Assembly: GCA_029239605.1 (NCBI GenBank)
Contig: JARBUO010000019.1
Coordinates: forward strand, 1 to 36,810
DNA from: Bacillota bacterium
GTDB taxonomy: Bacteria; Bacillota; Clostridia; Peptostreptococcales; Anaerovoracaceae
Reading direction: 5' to 3'
DNA length: 36,810 nucleotides
Position numbers and translations under genes: made by a program. Of the stretch, positions 1 to 9,191 are shown one piece after another (positions within the stretch are counted from its first letter, which is position 1; each line of letters starts with the position of its first letter). The notes under the pieces are model-generated. The model had not been told where the DNA came from, did no database searches, and was given only the letters and a program-made list of their open reading frames with translations.

Positions 1-323
1 TATTTGAAATGTCAGGTTCGCCAAAAGCGGCAGAAACCCCCTTAAAGATCCTCGCCAGATGCGGGACTGCGGTCTACTTTGCCGTCTTTCCGCCTGAGTA
101 TGAATTGCCGCTCAATCTATATGAATTATATATGAAAGAGGGAAGGCTCCAGACCGTATTTACAACAACACAGATCATGCACCGTTCCATTCATATGATC
201 GAACGGATGCAAACAGATAAAATTATCGGAAAAATCATGCCCCTTAGAGATGCTGTGGAAAGCTTTGAAGTTTTTCACCAATCTATTTATCCCAAAATTC
301 TGCTCGATTGCAGTGAGGTTTAA
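1..323 (+). CDS. Zinc-type MDR alcohol/polyol dehydrogenase, C-terminal part (5' truncated)
   Basis: The reading frame is already open at the window edge; in-frame codons begin at base 3, so the ATG at 9 is internal. About 106 residues are visible. The start, FEMSGSPKA, matches the segment late in the Rossmann domain of medium-chain dehydrogenases of the sorbitol/threonine dehydrogenase kind. It is followed by the hydrophobic strand near GTAVYFAVF and a C-terminal helix-rich tail containing KIIGKIMPL. The zinc ligands and the nucleotide-binding glycines lie outside the window, so neither substrate nor metal can be judged. The gene ends 26 bases before a sugar symporter, with no terminator between, and a split transketolase follows. 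A role in oxidising a sugar, sugar alcohol or sugar acid is therefore likely. The family call is firm; the substrate is unknown. Confidence 0.8.
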   Translation, partial: FEMSGSPKAAETPLKILARCGTAVYFAVFPPEYELPLNLYELYMKEGRLQTVFTTTQIMHRSIHMIERMQTDKIIGKIMPLRDAVESFEVFHQSIYPKILLDCSEV

Positions 324-349
324 TTTATTAAGTGAGGAGAGGAAAAGGT

Positions 350-1732
350 ATGAAACAAAATAATAATGGGGGAAATATGACGGCGATGGAACGTCTTGGC
401 TATGCTTCCGGTGATTTTGCCAATAACTTCAGCTGGGCGCTGGTCTCAGGATATCTGATGTATTTTTGGACTGATGTTGCAATGATTCCGGCAGCCTTAT
501 GCGGTACCCTGATGCTGGTGTCAAAGGGCTGGGACGCCATCAATGATCCGATTATCGGTGCATTGTCAGACAGAACAAAATCAAAATGGGGAAGGTACAG
601 GCCGTGGATTCTCTACGCTTGCATCCCTATGCTGATCTTTAATATTTTGAGCTTCAGGGTGTTTCCATCAGATTCTGTAAATACCCGTGCTGCGTATGCA
701 ATCATCATCTATATGATTCTGGTTTTGGCATATACTTGCGTAAATATTCCCTATTCTGCACTGCCTGCAACGCTGACCCGCAGTGATGAAGAACGCTCCA
801 GGCTCGCAAGCTGGAGGATGACGGGAGCATTCATTGCAACACTGATTCTGTCTCAGGGAGTGCTGAGGGTTGTGAAACTGGCAGGAAACGGTGACGAAGC
901 AAAGGGCTTTTTTGTAGCGGCGATCATCTTCTCGCTGATTGCCCTTCCAATCTATCTGTTTTGCTTCGCAGCAACAAAAGAGGTGGTTGAGGTACCGATT
1001 CCTGAGAAAATCAGCGCTAAGGAATATTTCGCAGTTCTTAAGGGAAACCGTCCGGTTTACGTACTGATCATTACATTTATTTGCTGGGGCTTTTATGAAG
1101 CGGCAATTGGGGCAACAAGGCTTTATTACTTCAAATATTATGTGGGAAATGCGGATCTGTTCATGCTGAATGCCAGCCTGATGTTCCTGGGAAGGGCAAT
1201 CGGAACCTTTTCCCTGTCCTATCTGGTACTGCGTGTATCAAACAAGCGAACTCTGCCGCTGGTTGCTTTTCTCATCAGTGGTGTGCTGATGATCATCATG
1301 AATTTCCTTCCCGTCCACAGTGAGAGTGGTCTTGCTGCTTACCATGCTATGACCTTTCTGACGGGAATCGGAGGTGGACTTGGCCTTGCTTCGCTGTTTG
1401 GCATGGTGCCCGATTGTTCTGAAGTGACACAATACAGGTATCATACCCATGCCATCGGGTTTGTTTCGGCTTTTATAAACTTTGCATTTAAGTTAGGAAT
1501 GGCCATATGTACCGCTGTAATCGGTTGGGTTCTTGCGGGTTATGGTTACGTTGCAAACGGAGATCAGAATGAAGGGGTTTTGACAGCGATCAACTACAGT
1601 ATGAACCTTGTTGTTGGCGTAATCCTTATCATCGGTGCAGTGGCTTTATATTTCTATAATATCGATAAGAAAACTTATTCAGACATGCTTCGGGAGGTCG
1701 AGCATCGCATCGCAGAGAAACACACGTTATAA
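350..1732 (+). CDS. GPH-family sugar:cation symporter (MelB-like)
   Basis: A 460-residue inner-membrane carrier of the glycoside-pentoside-hexuronide family within the major facilitator superfamily. About twelve hydrophobic segments can be counted. The family signature lies near residues 47-70 and reads KGWDAINDPIIGALSDRT, followed by KWGRYRPW; its acidic residues belong to the cation and sugar site in MelB. I chose the ATG at 350 because GAGGAGAGG lies a few bases upstream. An in-frame GTG at 332 would sit before that ribosome site and add six residues. Neighbours are a dehydrogenase and both transketolase subunits, all co-directional and tightly spaced. It probably imports the substrate of that operon. 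The substrate could be a glycoside, pentose, polyol or uronide and cannot be read from sequence. Confidence 0.88.
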   Translation: MKQNNNGGNMTAMERLGYASGDFANNFSWALVSGYLMYFWTDVAMIPAALCGTLMLVSKGWDAINDPIIGALSDRTKSKWGRYRPWILYACIPMLIFNILSFRVFPSDSVNTRAAYAIIIYMILVLAYTCVNIPYSALPATLTRSDEERSRLASWRMTGAFIATLILSQGVLRVVKLAGNGDEAKGFFVAAIIFSLIALPIYLFCFAATKEVVEVPIPEKISAKEYFAVLKGNRPVYVLIITFICWGFYEAAIGATRLYYFKYYVGNADLFMLNASLMFLGRAIGTFSLSYLVLRVSNKRTLPLVAFLISGVLMIIMNFLPVHSESGLAAYHAMTFLTGIGGGLGLASLFGMVPDCSEVTQYRYHTHAIGFVSAFINFAFKLGMAICTAVIGWVLAGYGYVANGDQNEGVLTAINYSMNLVVGVILIIGAVALYFYNIDKKTYSDMLREVEHRIAEKHTL

Positions 1733-1747
1733 GCAAGGAGGAACAAT

Positions 1748-2623
1748 ATGAACATTGAAAGAAAGTACAAAGAAGTGCTCAGCGTGGAGCAGCTTGCGGA
1801 AAAATGCCTGAAGATCCGTAAGGACTTGATTCATTTTATCTACCGAATCGGAATGGGGCACCTGGGCGGGGAGCTTTCCATGGTAGAACTGGCAGTAGGG
1901 CTGTATTATAAATATATGAATTATGATCCCCAGAATCCGAAGTGGGAAGAGCGGGATCGATTTATACTCAGTAAGGGACATTGCAGCGAGACGCTTTATA
2001 CCATATTCGCCGATCTCGGCATGTATACCCAGGACTATATGGTGGAGCATTTTGAAACGCTGGAGACCGCAAAATTTGGCATGCACTGCAATCGAAAATA
2101 CGTGCCGGCAATCGAAGTTTCAGCGGGTTCATTAGGCCACGGTCTGCCCATCGCAGTGGGGATGGCTCTCGGTGCCAGGAGGCTTGGACAAAACTGGAGG
2201 ACTATCGTCATGGTGGGAGACGGCGAGATGAATGAGGGAACCAATTGGGAGGCGCTGATGGCCGCCGGTCAGTATCGCCTCGGAAATCTGGTGGGAATCG
2301 TTGACCGCAATCACCTTCAGATGACAACTTCTACAAAGGAAGGAATGGACATCGATCCATTGGATAAAAAGCTGGAGGCATTCGGATGGAATGTCATCGA
2401 AATCGATGGAAATGATATGGCCCAGGTATGCAAGGCTTATGAAGCGCTGCCGGAACGGGATTACACTGCCAAACGACGCCCTGTATTCATCATTGCGAAT
2501 ACAGTCAAAGGAAAATGCGTTGACTTTATGGAAAACAATGTGAACTGGCATGGCGGCGGGATCGCGATTGCGCAAAGGGATCAGGCCATTGCATGCCTTG
2601 AAAGCAACGGAAGGAGGATATAG
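1748..2623 (+). CDS. Transketolase, N-terminal (thiamine diphosphate-binding) subunit
   Basis: 291 residues, matching the N-terminal half of transketolase encoded as a separate subunit, as in many Clostridia and archaea. The thiamine diphosphate/magnesium motif starts with GDGEMNEG at about residues 157-164 and closes with VDRNHLQ near 185-191. Active-site histidines are visible in GMGHLGG (His38) and SKGHCS (His78). AAGGAGG lies eight bases before the ATG. The enzyme moves two-carbon ketol units between sugar phosphates and needs the partner encoded two bases downstream. Placement behind a sugar symporter and a dehydrogenase suggests a dedicated catabolic paralogue, not the housekeeping pentose-phosphate enzyme. 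A specialised use, for example in sulfo-sugar breakdown where split transketolases are known, cannot be excluded. Confidence 0.92.
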   Translation: MNIERKYKEVLSVEQLAEKCLKIRKDLIHFIYRIGMGHLGGELSMVELAVGLYYKYMNYDPQNPKWEERDRFILSKGHCSETLYTIFADLGMYTQDYMVEHFETLETAKFGMHCNRKYVPAIEVSAGSLGHGLPIAVGMALGARRLGQNWRTIVMVGDGEMNEGTNWEALMAAGQYRLGNLVGIVDRNHLQMTTSTKEGMDIDPLDKKLEAFGWNVIEIDGNDMAQVCKAYEALPERDYTAKRRPVFIIANTVKGKCVDFMENNVNWHGGGIAIAQRDQAIACLESNGRRI

Positions 2624-2625
2624 AG

Positions 2626-3588
2626 ATGGCGGTACAGACTACCTTTGATTTTGATCAGATGCTGTCCAATGCGCGGGAAGCATATGGAGAAGAACTCATG
2701 AAGATGGCAGATGAGGGATTGGATTTTGTTTTTACATATAGTGATAATATTGCACCCTCTTCCGCAGCAGGAAAATTCATTAAAAAATATCCAGACCGCT
2801 GCTTTAATTTTGGGATCGCAGAAGCAAACCAGGTGGGCGCATCCTGCGGACTTGCGCTGACCGGTTCGCCGGTTTTTGCTCAGGTGTTTGGGCCTTTTCT
2901 TCCCCTTCGGGCAGCGGATCAGATTCACACTGATATTGCCTACAACGATGTAAATGTTCGCCTGATTGGAACCCATGCGGGCTTGACGGCAGGGGGCGGT
3001 CCTACCCATAATTGTGTTTGCGACCTCGCCTTGTACCGGGCGATTCCCAATCTGACCATTTTGGTTCCCGCCGATGCAGGACAGTGTATCAAAGCCATCA
3101 GAGCTTCCATGGAGCGCCAGGGACCTATGATCATCAGAATTAACAGGGGCGGGTCTCCCGATGTTTATGCGGATTCAGACTATGAATTTGAAATCGGGAA
3201 AGGCATCGAAACTGTGCCGGGGAATGATGTCACTATTATTTCAACAGGCTCAAGCGTTTATTGGGCCATGATGGCTGCAAAACAACTGCTAAATGATAAC
3301 ATTCATGCACGGGTGGTCGACATGCATACAATCAAGCCGCTGGATACTGAATTGATTATGAAATGTGCTCGTGAGACAGGAAACATTGTAACCATTGAGG
3401 AACATTCTATTAACGGTGGATTGGGATCAGCCGTTGCAGATGTACTTTGCGAAAGAGGCTTTACGGGAAATTTTCACAAGATCGGTTTGCCGGATGAATT
3501 TGCACTTCTCGGTGATCCTGACAAAGTATATGCTCATTATGGAATGTCTGTTGAGGGTATTATTGCAAAAGTAAAAGAGATGATCTAA
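2626..3588 (+). CDS. Transketolase, C-terminal (pyrimidine-binding) subunit
   Basis: 320 residues, matching the pyrimidine-binding plus C-terminal domains of transketolase. The Glu that activates the thiamine aminopyrimidine is in GIAEANQ (Glu66). A substrate-phosphate region is seen in HAGLTAGGGPTHN. The transketolase C domain begins near residue 190, with VTIISTGSSVYWAM and later IEEHSINGGLGSA. AAGGAGG precedes the ATG, and only two bases separate it from the N-terminal subunit, so the two chains should be translationally coupled and made in equal amounts. A strong hairpin terminator follows about 65 bases after the stop, which makes this the last gene of the sugar operon. Confidence 0.92.
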   Translation: MAVQTTFDFDQMLSNAREAYGEELMKMADEGLDFVFTYSDNIAPSSAAGKFIKKYPDRCFNFGIAEANQVGASCGLALTGSPVFAQVFGPFLPLRAADQIHTDIAYNDVNVRLIGTHAGLTAGGGPTHNCVCDLALYRAIPNLTILVPADAGQCIKAIRASMERQGPMIIRINRGGSPDVYADSDYEFEIGKGIETVPGNDVTIISTGSSVYWAMMAAKQLLNDNIHARVVDMHTIKPLDTELIMKCARETGNIVTIEEHSINGGLGSAVADVLCERGFTGNFHKIGLPDEFALLGDPDKVYAHYGMSVEGIIAKVKEMI

Positions 3589-3653
3589 TGATCAAGCGTT
3601 AAAAGAATCAAATAACTGCTGATAGATCATTAAGAGAATCAAATATCCTACTG

Positions 3654-3706
3654 AAAAATGCCTGATGGGAATTTTAATAATTTCCCCATCAGGCATTTTT
3701 TTAGTT
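3654..3706 (+). terminator. Rho-independent terminator of the transketolase operon
   Basis: A perfect 16-bp inverted repeat pairs 3654-3669 with 3685-3700. The loop of about 15 AT-rich bases is followed by a T-run. It lies after the transketolase stop and before the DUF503 gene. The A-tract on the left arm makes it potentially bidirectional. Confidence 0.92.
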
Positions 3707-3843
3707 CGGATTGCAAAAACACTAAATTTCGCTTGATTAAAAGTCGAAATTAGTTGAAAAAAACAGAAACTTCGAGTAGACTGAATACAATTGGAAAGAA
3801 TAAAGCTAACGGCCGAATCATTTTAAGACAAGGAGGTCGATCA

Positions 3844-4125
3844 ATGATTATCGAATCCCTAGAATTAAAACTCTATGCTCCCTGGGTTCACTCGCTGAAG
3901 GAAAAGCGGATGATCGTAAAGAGCTTGACAAGCAAAATTTCCAATCATTTCAACGTCTCTGTGATAGAAGCAGGAGATCAGGATTTACATCAAAGCATTT
4001 CCTTGGGTGTTGTCTGTGCAGCCGGGAGCACGGCCCAGGCTGATCATATCATAGATCATATCATTGCGTTTGTGGAGGAGAATACAGAAGCGGAGTTGGT
4101 GAATCTTCAAAGAGAATTTCGGTAA
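3844..4125 (+). CDS. DUF503 / YlxP-like small protein
   Basis: 93 residues covering the whole DUF503 domain. Family features are the core HSLKEKRMIVKSL at about 17-29, the segment VSVIEAGDQDLHQSISLGV, and a C-terminal helix with FVEENTEAEL. The frame is open further upstream from a TTG at 3754, but AAGGAGG ends about nine bases before the ATG at 3844, and that start gives the normal family length. YlxP proteins usually sit in the nusA-infB-rbfA operon and are thought to act with ribosomes or RNA. Here the gene stands alone between two terminator or promoter regions, so it may be a paralogue. Its molecular function is not established. Confidence 0.85.
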   Translation: MIIESLELKLYAPWVHSLKEKRMIVKSLTSKISNHFNVSVIEAGDQDLHQSISLGVVCAAGSTAQADHIIDHIIAFVEENTEAELVNLQREFR

Positions 4126-4575
4126 TAAAGCAGAACGTTTCCTGCTACCCATGAATCTTTTTGAAGCTCAGGTGTTCCAGAAAACATAACCCATTCTGCC
4201 TTATCATCCAATACTTTAACAATTGAAAACTTGCAGTAAATAACTGAATAACCAGAAAAAATACTGAATTACATTTTCAATTTCTCGATACTAATTTAGT
4301 AAAATTTTATAATTTTCCATAGATAAATCTAATTTTTGTTTCTAAACAGCCGATATAAATTAATGAGGAGTTTTGTTTTCATTGTAAATTCCTATTCCAA
4401 AGAACCAACCCATTTCTGCTGCCGAATCAGGAAGCAGTAATGGATGTCAAATATAAGTCAGAAATAACAGCGGCTCAGCTTTTGGGGGGTGATGATATGC
4501 CGCGGAGGTGCGCTGGGAAGAGATTAGACCTGGAAATATCGGAATATGCATTAATCACAGAAAGGAGTATTACGA
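4126..4575 (+). other. 450-bp intergenic leader upstream of the chemoreceptor
   Basis: AT-rich sequence with a sigma-28-like promoter at 4330-4356 and about 210 bases of leader before the chemoreceptor ATG. I see no classical riboswitch consensus. A 48-codon frame begins at ATG 4440 and overlaps the chemoreceptor start in another frame. It lacks a convincing ribosome site, so I did not call it as a gene. On the minus strand about 50 codons are open towards 4107, without a good start codon. Confidence 0.5.
4330..4356 (+). promoter_or_regulatory. Candidate sigma-28 (SigD/FliA) promoter of the chemoreceptor gene
   Basis: TAAT at 4330-4333, a 15-base spacer, then GCCGATAT at 4349-4356. The established flagellar/chemotaxis sigma-28 consensus is TAAA, 15 bases, GCCGATAA, so each half has one mismatch and the spacing is exact. 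Location upstream of a methyl-accepting chemotaxis gene fits. The start point would fall near 4363. Confidence 0.65.
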
Positions 4576-7500
4576 ATGAAGCATGATGCAAATCTGATCG
4601 ATCTTAATGAAGACAATCAAAATGAGAGTAAGGAAGTAATGAGTGGGGAGAATCATACAGAGAAGGAGAATGCTCAGTCCAACCATTTGGAGGAAGGGGC
4701 AGGCAGATCTGCGGTCGGGCCGGAGCACGGCGCTGACAGGAATCAGCTGAAGGAAGTTCTTGAAACCGAAAGCGAGGCTGGTATTGCGCATACGGCGAAT
4801 GGAACAATGGATACCAGTTCGGTGGACTTAGCAGCAGAGAAGGAAATCGATACGGCAGAAAATCATGACGCAGCAGGAGATCGAATGTCTGAGAATGCAG
4901 GAGCCATAATTGCAGAACAAACAGACGAGAAAAAAGCTGCAGAAATTGATGCCGGAAAAGGCGGCAGAAAAATACCACTTGTTTCAAAGGGAATCAAAAA
5001 AGGTTCTGGACTGAAGTTGAAAAAAGAAGGCAAAAACGACAAGGTTGCATCAGCGCTGGGCTTATTGATCAGAGATATGAAAATCAATAAAAAATTGTCA
5101 TTGCTTGTTATTATGTTTATTATTTGTATTTTGCTTGTCAGTTCGTTCAGCTTTTATGCGATCAATAAGATAAAAATAAACGGTGACTTGTATCTGCAGA
5201 TTATTTCAGGAAAAGACCTGATTGCTGATATTAATCCGCCCCAGGCGTATCTCATCGAATCATATGCTTTGATTCTTGATGTTGCCAATACGCGAAACCA
5301 TGCTTATATCCTTGAACTTGCTGACAAAATAAAAGTACTGGAAGAGCAATTCCAGGCAAAACATGATTATTGGTCGGAAAATCTCAAAGAAGCTGATGTA
5401 AGGCGAGCCTTCCTGGAAAATTCGTACATACCTGCAAAACAATTTTTTGAGGTTGCCCAAAAAGAATACATACCTGCAGCACTTGAGGGTGATACCGTTA
5501 AGGTGCAGCAGCTCCTGACAGGAAAATTAAGACCCAATTACGAAATTCATAAAAGAGCAATCCAGACCATTAGTTCCCTGGTAAATGATGATAATGCACA
5601 AAAGGAAGCAGCGGCAGCGCAAACGATCCAAAACAGCGTGCTGATCTTAATGCTGGTAATCGGATTCGGACTTGCTGCAATTATACTCATCGGGCTGTTT
5701 ATCGGAAGAAATATCAGCAGACCGTTGAAAGAATTAAAAGAAGTCGCTGATAAGGTTTCCTTGGGAGATGTGGACGTAGAAATCAAAGCCGTATCAAAGG
5801 ATGAAATCGGCGACCTGATGACATCTTTTGAGAAGATGGTGGATAATATCAAGATCCAGGCAGCTGCCGGCGAGCGTATCGCTAACGGAGACCTATCCGT
5901 AGCAATCGAGCCTAGATCAGAGAAGGATGTTCTGGCGCACAGCATGAGATCCATCGTAGAGAATCTGAGAGCGCTGGTGAATGAAACCCAAACGTTGACG
6001 GAAGCTGCCGCTGAAGGCAATCTCAATACAAGAGGGAATGCAGATGCTTTTGAAGGAGGATTCAAGGAAATCATTGAAGGGGTCAACAGTACCCTTGATG
6101 GTATTGTAAATCCTCTGAATACAGCTTTGGACTATATCGAAAAAATAGCAAACGGGGATGAGCTGGAAGAACTCGAGAATAATTATAAAGGTCAGTATGC
6201 ACAGCTTATCGGTCATCTGATGATGGTTAGAGAATCTATTGGACTGCTAACCACAGAGACGGAAAAACTGACCCAGGCAGCATTTAACGGAGACTTCTCC
6301 TATCAGCCTGAGATTGAACTGCACAAGGGTATTTATGCAGAGATCATGAGCAGCATAGACGGCTCCCTCGCTAATATTATCAGACCGCTTCGTATCTGCG
6401 GAGAATATATGAAGCAAATTGGAAACGGTGAAATTCCGGAAAAAATCCAGGAAGAGTACAAAGGTGAGTTCAATGACATCATGAGCAGCATTAATGCCTG
6501 TATCGATGGCCTGGGCGGTCTTATTGAGGGCAGAGATGTTCTTGTGAATATGAGTGTCAACGATTATACAAGGCAGGTCGAAGGATCTTACCTTGGTATT
6601 TACGCAGAAATGGCTGAGTCAATCAACTCAGTTTCCAATACCGTCAGAAACGTGATTCGTGTCGTAAATAATATTTCCAACGGAGAATTAAGTGATCTGG
6701 ATGATTTGAAAGCCATCGGCAGAAGAAGTGAAAATGATACGCTGATGCCGTCAATTATCAGACTCATTGAAAACATACAATATGTAATCAATGAGGCGCT
6801 ATTGCTTACCACTGCGGTTAAGGAAGGTAAGCTTGATACCGAAACAGATTCAGGTATCTTCCAGGGTGCATGGAAAAACCTTGTGGAAGGCATGAACAGC
6901 ATCCTGGTAGAGGTGGCGAAGCCGCTGAGAGATGTATCCGAGGTTATGGAGCGGATTGCAGGCGGAGATCTGCAGGCTGTGGTTCAGGGCAGCTATCAGG
7001 GTGAGTTTGATCACCTTGCAATGTCAGTGGATCAGACGGCAGGAATGCTAAATGTAATCATCGGAGAAATTACCGAGGTAATCGGAAGCATTGCAAGCGG
7101 AAATCTTGCACAGGAAAAAGTCCGCGATTATGCGGGCGATTTCGGAAATATATCAGGCTCCCTCAATGTAATCATTGACTCCTTCAATCTCATCCTTGGG
7201 GATATTTATACATCTGCGGAGCAGGTGTCTTCCGGTTCGCGTCAGGTATCAAACGGAAGCCAGGCACTGTCTCAGGGTTCTACAGAACAGGCAAGTTCCA
7301 TTGAAGAGCTGAAGGCATCCATCGAGGATTTGGCCGCTCAGACAAAGCAGAATGCAGTGAATGCGAATCAGGCCAGTGATCTTGCTGCCGTAGCGAAGAT
7401 CAGTGCTGAAAAAGGAAATGGGCAAATGGGTCAGATGCTCAAATCTATGGAAGACATCAATGTTTCTTCTGCTAATATTTCTAAGATTATCAAGGTTATT

Positions 7501-8013
7501 GATGATATCGCATTCCAAACAAATATTCTGGCTTTGAATGCCGCAGTAGAAGCTGCCAGAGCAGGACAGCACGGCAAGGGTTTTGCAGTCGTTGCCGAAG
7601 AGGTGAGAAATCTTGCAGCCAGAAGCGCGGAAGCAGCAAGAAGTACTTCTGATTTAATCGGAGGTTCCATCAGTAACGTGGAAACAGGAATCAAGATTGC
7701 GAACAATACAGCATCAGCACTCAGCGAAATCGTAACAGAAATCGAAAAAGCAGCAGCTCTTGTGGAAAACATTGCACAGGCATCCAATGAACAGGCCACA
7801 GGGATTTCACAGATCAACAAGGGGATCGAGCAGGTATCAAATGTCGTTCAGAATAACTCTGCTACAGCAGAAGAAAGTGCGGCAGCAAGTGAAGAACTGT
7901 CCGGACAGGCAGAACTCCTGAAAGAAATGGTTGGACGATTCAGCCTGAGAAATGACCTGCTCAAAACACCGGATCGCCAAATGCAGCTTGAGAGCGGCTC
8001 CATCAGGTTCTAA
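4576..8013 (+). CDS. Large methyl-accepting chemotaxis protein with acidic cytoplasmic N-extension and HAMP array
   Basis: 1145 residues, about twice a normal chemoreceptor. Residues 1 to about 170 are hydrophilic, acidic and low-complexity, and precede the first membrane helix (about 174-196). An extracellular helical domain of about 155 residues follows, then the second membrane helix at about 353-376 and HAMP at about 377-430. Roughly five more HAMP-like units follow, recognised by repeated patterns such as [26 protein letters not shown] and GGDLQAVV with YKGQY/YKGEF-like linkers. The signalling domain spans about 880-1125, with the conserved tip [20 protein letters not shown] near 973-992. 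No C-terminal CheR-tethering pentapeptide is seen. The ATG at 4576 has AAAGGAG upstream. It should relay a signal to CheA/CheW; the ligand is unknown. The long N-tail is atypical and not domain-like to my eye. Confidence 0.93.
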   Translation: MKHDANLIDLNEDNQNESKEVMSGENHTEKENAQSNHLEEGAGRSAVGPEHGADRNQLKEVLETESEAGIAHTANGTMDTSSVDLAAEKEIDTAENHDAAGDRMSENAGAIIAEQTDEKKAAEIDAGKGGRKIPLVSKGIKKGSGLKLKKEGKNDKVASALGLLIRDMKINKKLSLLVIMFIICILLVSSFSFYAINKIKINGDLYLQIISGKDLIADINPPQAYLIESYALILDVANTRNHAYILELADKIKVLEEQFQAKHDYWSENLKEADVRRAFLENSYIPAKQFFEVAQKEYIPAALEGDTVKVQQLLTGKLRPNYEIHKRAIQTISSLVNDDNAQKEAAAAQTIQNSVLILMLVIGFGLAAIILIGLFIGRNISRPLKELKEVADKVSLGDVDVEIKAVSKDEIGDLMTSFEKMVDNIKIQAAAGERIANGDLSVAIEPRSEKDVLAHSMRSIVENLRALVNETQTLTEAAAEGNLNTRGNADAFEGGFKEIIEGVNSTLDGIVNPLNTALDYIEKIANGDELEELENNYKGQYAQLIGHLMMVRESIGLLTTETEKLTQAAFNGDFSYQPEIELHKGIYAEIMSSIDGSLANIIRPLRICGEYMKQIGNGEIPEKIQEEYKGEFNDIMSSINACIDGLGGLIEGRDVLVNMSVNDYTRQVEGSYLGIYAEMAESINSVSNTVRNVIRVVNNISNGELSDLDDLKAIGRRSENDTLMPSIIRLIENIQYVINEALLLTTAVKEGKLDTETDSGIFQGAWKNLVEGMNSILVEVAKPLRDVSEVMERIAGGDLQAVVQGSYQGEFDHLAMSVDQTAGMLNVIIGEITEVIGSIASGNLAQEKVRDYAGDFGNISGSLNVIIDSFNLILGDIYTSAEQVSSGSRQVSNGSQALSQGSTEQASSIEELKASIEDLAAQTKQNAVNANQASDLAAVAKISAEKGNGQMGQMLKSMEDINVSSANISKIIKVIDDIAFQTNILALNAAVEAARAGQHGKGFAVVAEEVRNLAARSAEAARSTSDLIGGSISNVETGIKIANNTASALSEIVTEIEKAAALVENIAQASNEQATGISQINKGIEQVSNVVQNNSATAEESAAASEELSGQAELLKEMVGRFSLRNDLLKTPDRQMQLESGSIRF

Positions 8014-8037
8014 CAAAAAGACATAATCCGTTCTATG

Positions 8038-8104
8038 ATATGCTCCCTTGTGGCAGGCAGTTTCGACAGTTTGAACTGTTTTTCACAGGAGGAGCATATT
8101 TTTA
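8038..8104 (+). terminator. Terminator after the chemoreceptor
   Basis: Arms 8038-8052 and 8084-8099 pair with one or two irregularities, and a T-rich tail runs through 8104. A smaller near-palindrome (CAGTTTGAACTG) lies in the loop. It sits between the convergent ends of the chemoreceptor and the yitT-like gene. Confidence 0.75.
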
Positions 8105-8147
8105 TAGGGGTGCGCATACTTTTGCTCCGTCTGAAATGAGCGCATCA

Positions 8148-9044
8148 TCAGTGAATCGGCTTTTTTCTGAAGCGTTTTCCATCAATCTCCACGCTTGAAA
8201 TTGCTATCATTGCGTTTTTATCAAATCCGGTAACAATCAGTTTCAACTTTGCAATTTCAAGCCTTGTCACCATGACAAAAATGGTATAGGTATACGTTTT
8301 GTCATCATTGCTTTTGATAATCGTATATTCCCTTCCTAGGCGGTCCCTTATCGCATCTGAAATTGCAATATAGTGTTCCGAAACGATGAATACACCCTTC
8401 GTGGAATTCAATCCCTCGATGGTCACATCAATGGTTTTAAACGCTACGTAATATGCCAGAAGTGAATACATGGCATTTTCCCAGCCAAAAACAACCCCTG
8501 CACTGCTGAGTATAAAAAGGTTGAAGAACATCACGATTTCTCCGACGGAAAAGGAGGTTCTGCGGTCAAAGATAATAGCGACAATTTCCGTTCCGTCCAA
8601 AGATCCTCCGTTTCTTATGATCAAACCGACACCGATGCCCAGGATGACTCCTCCAAAGAGCGCAGCCAGGACATAGTCGTCGGTCATGCCATGAAATGCA
8701 CTGAGGAGCGAGACCCCTGCAGAAAGGCAGAAGACTGCATATAGCGTAAATAGGGCAAAGGTCTTGCCGATTTGCCGGTAGCCTAAATAGAGGAATGGCA
8801 GGTTGAGCGCTATCAAAAAAACACCCATAGGAAGTCCGCTCAAATAGGAAGCCATGATGGAGATTCCTACAACACCGCCATCGATAATATGATTGGGTAT
8901 CAGAAAGATTTCGAGCCCTACAGAAGCAAGGGATGCTCCAACAGTAATCGCTGCTAGTTTTCTGCATATTTTAAAGATATTACGATCTAATCTTTTGCAT
9001 TTTTTGATTCTATAATGTTTTGCAGGTTTCAGTCGTCTTTTCAT
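8148..9044 (-). CDS. YitT-family membrane protein (DUF161 + DUF2179)
   Basis: 298 residues on the minus strand. A basic N-terminus of about 25 residues is followed by five or six membrane segments in the YitT (DUF161) domain. Family-like stretches are IPNHIIDGGVVGISI and NGGSLDGTEIVA. The soluble DUF2179 domain begins near residue 215, with STKGVFIVSEHYIAISDAI and KTYTYTIFVMVTRLEIAKL. The frame is open upstream to 9116. I chose the ATG at 9044 because GGGAGG precedes it by a few bases and the extra 24 residues do not look like family sequence. The physiological role of YitT proteins is not settled. The gene stands alone and converges on the chemoreceptor. Confidence 0.85.
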   Translation of the reverse strand: MKRRLKPAKHYRIKKCKRLDRNIFKICRKLAAITVGASLASVGLEIFLIPNHIIDGGVVGISIMASYLSGLPMGVFLIALNLPFLYLGYRQIGKTFALFTLYAVFCLSAGVSLLSAFHGMTDDYVLAALFGGVILGIGVGLIIRNGGSLDGTEIVAIIFDRRTSFSVGEIVMFFNLFILSSAGVVFGWENAMYSLLAYYVAFKTIDVTIEGLNSTKGVFIVSEHYIAISDAIRDRLGREYTIIKSNDDKTYTYTIFVMVTRLEIAKLKLIVTGFDKNAMIAISSVEIDGKRFRKKPIH

Positions 9045-9191
9045 TTTTCCTCCCTTTTTGATGACAAGTCCATTTATTAGGTTGACCCAAAAAACGAATT
9101 GCATGATTCCAATCAAGGAAGATATATCTGGAATGATTCACATTTTTATGGGAAAAATAATGAAAACTCATCTTTGAAAGGAGAAATTAAT

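Noticed and set aside
4107-4270. Minus-strand open frame of about 50 codons ending at 4107 with a protein-like sequence (KAEWVMFSGTPELQKD)
   Set aside because: It has no good start codon or ribosome site, is stopped upstream by TAA, and overlaps the end of the DUF503 gene. It may be a gene remnant but I cannot support it.
4440-4586. 48-codon plus-strand frame before the chemoreceptor, overlapping its start
   Set aside because: No convincing ribosome site at 4440, and the overlap is in another frame. The chemoreceptor start has a clear AAAGGAG.
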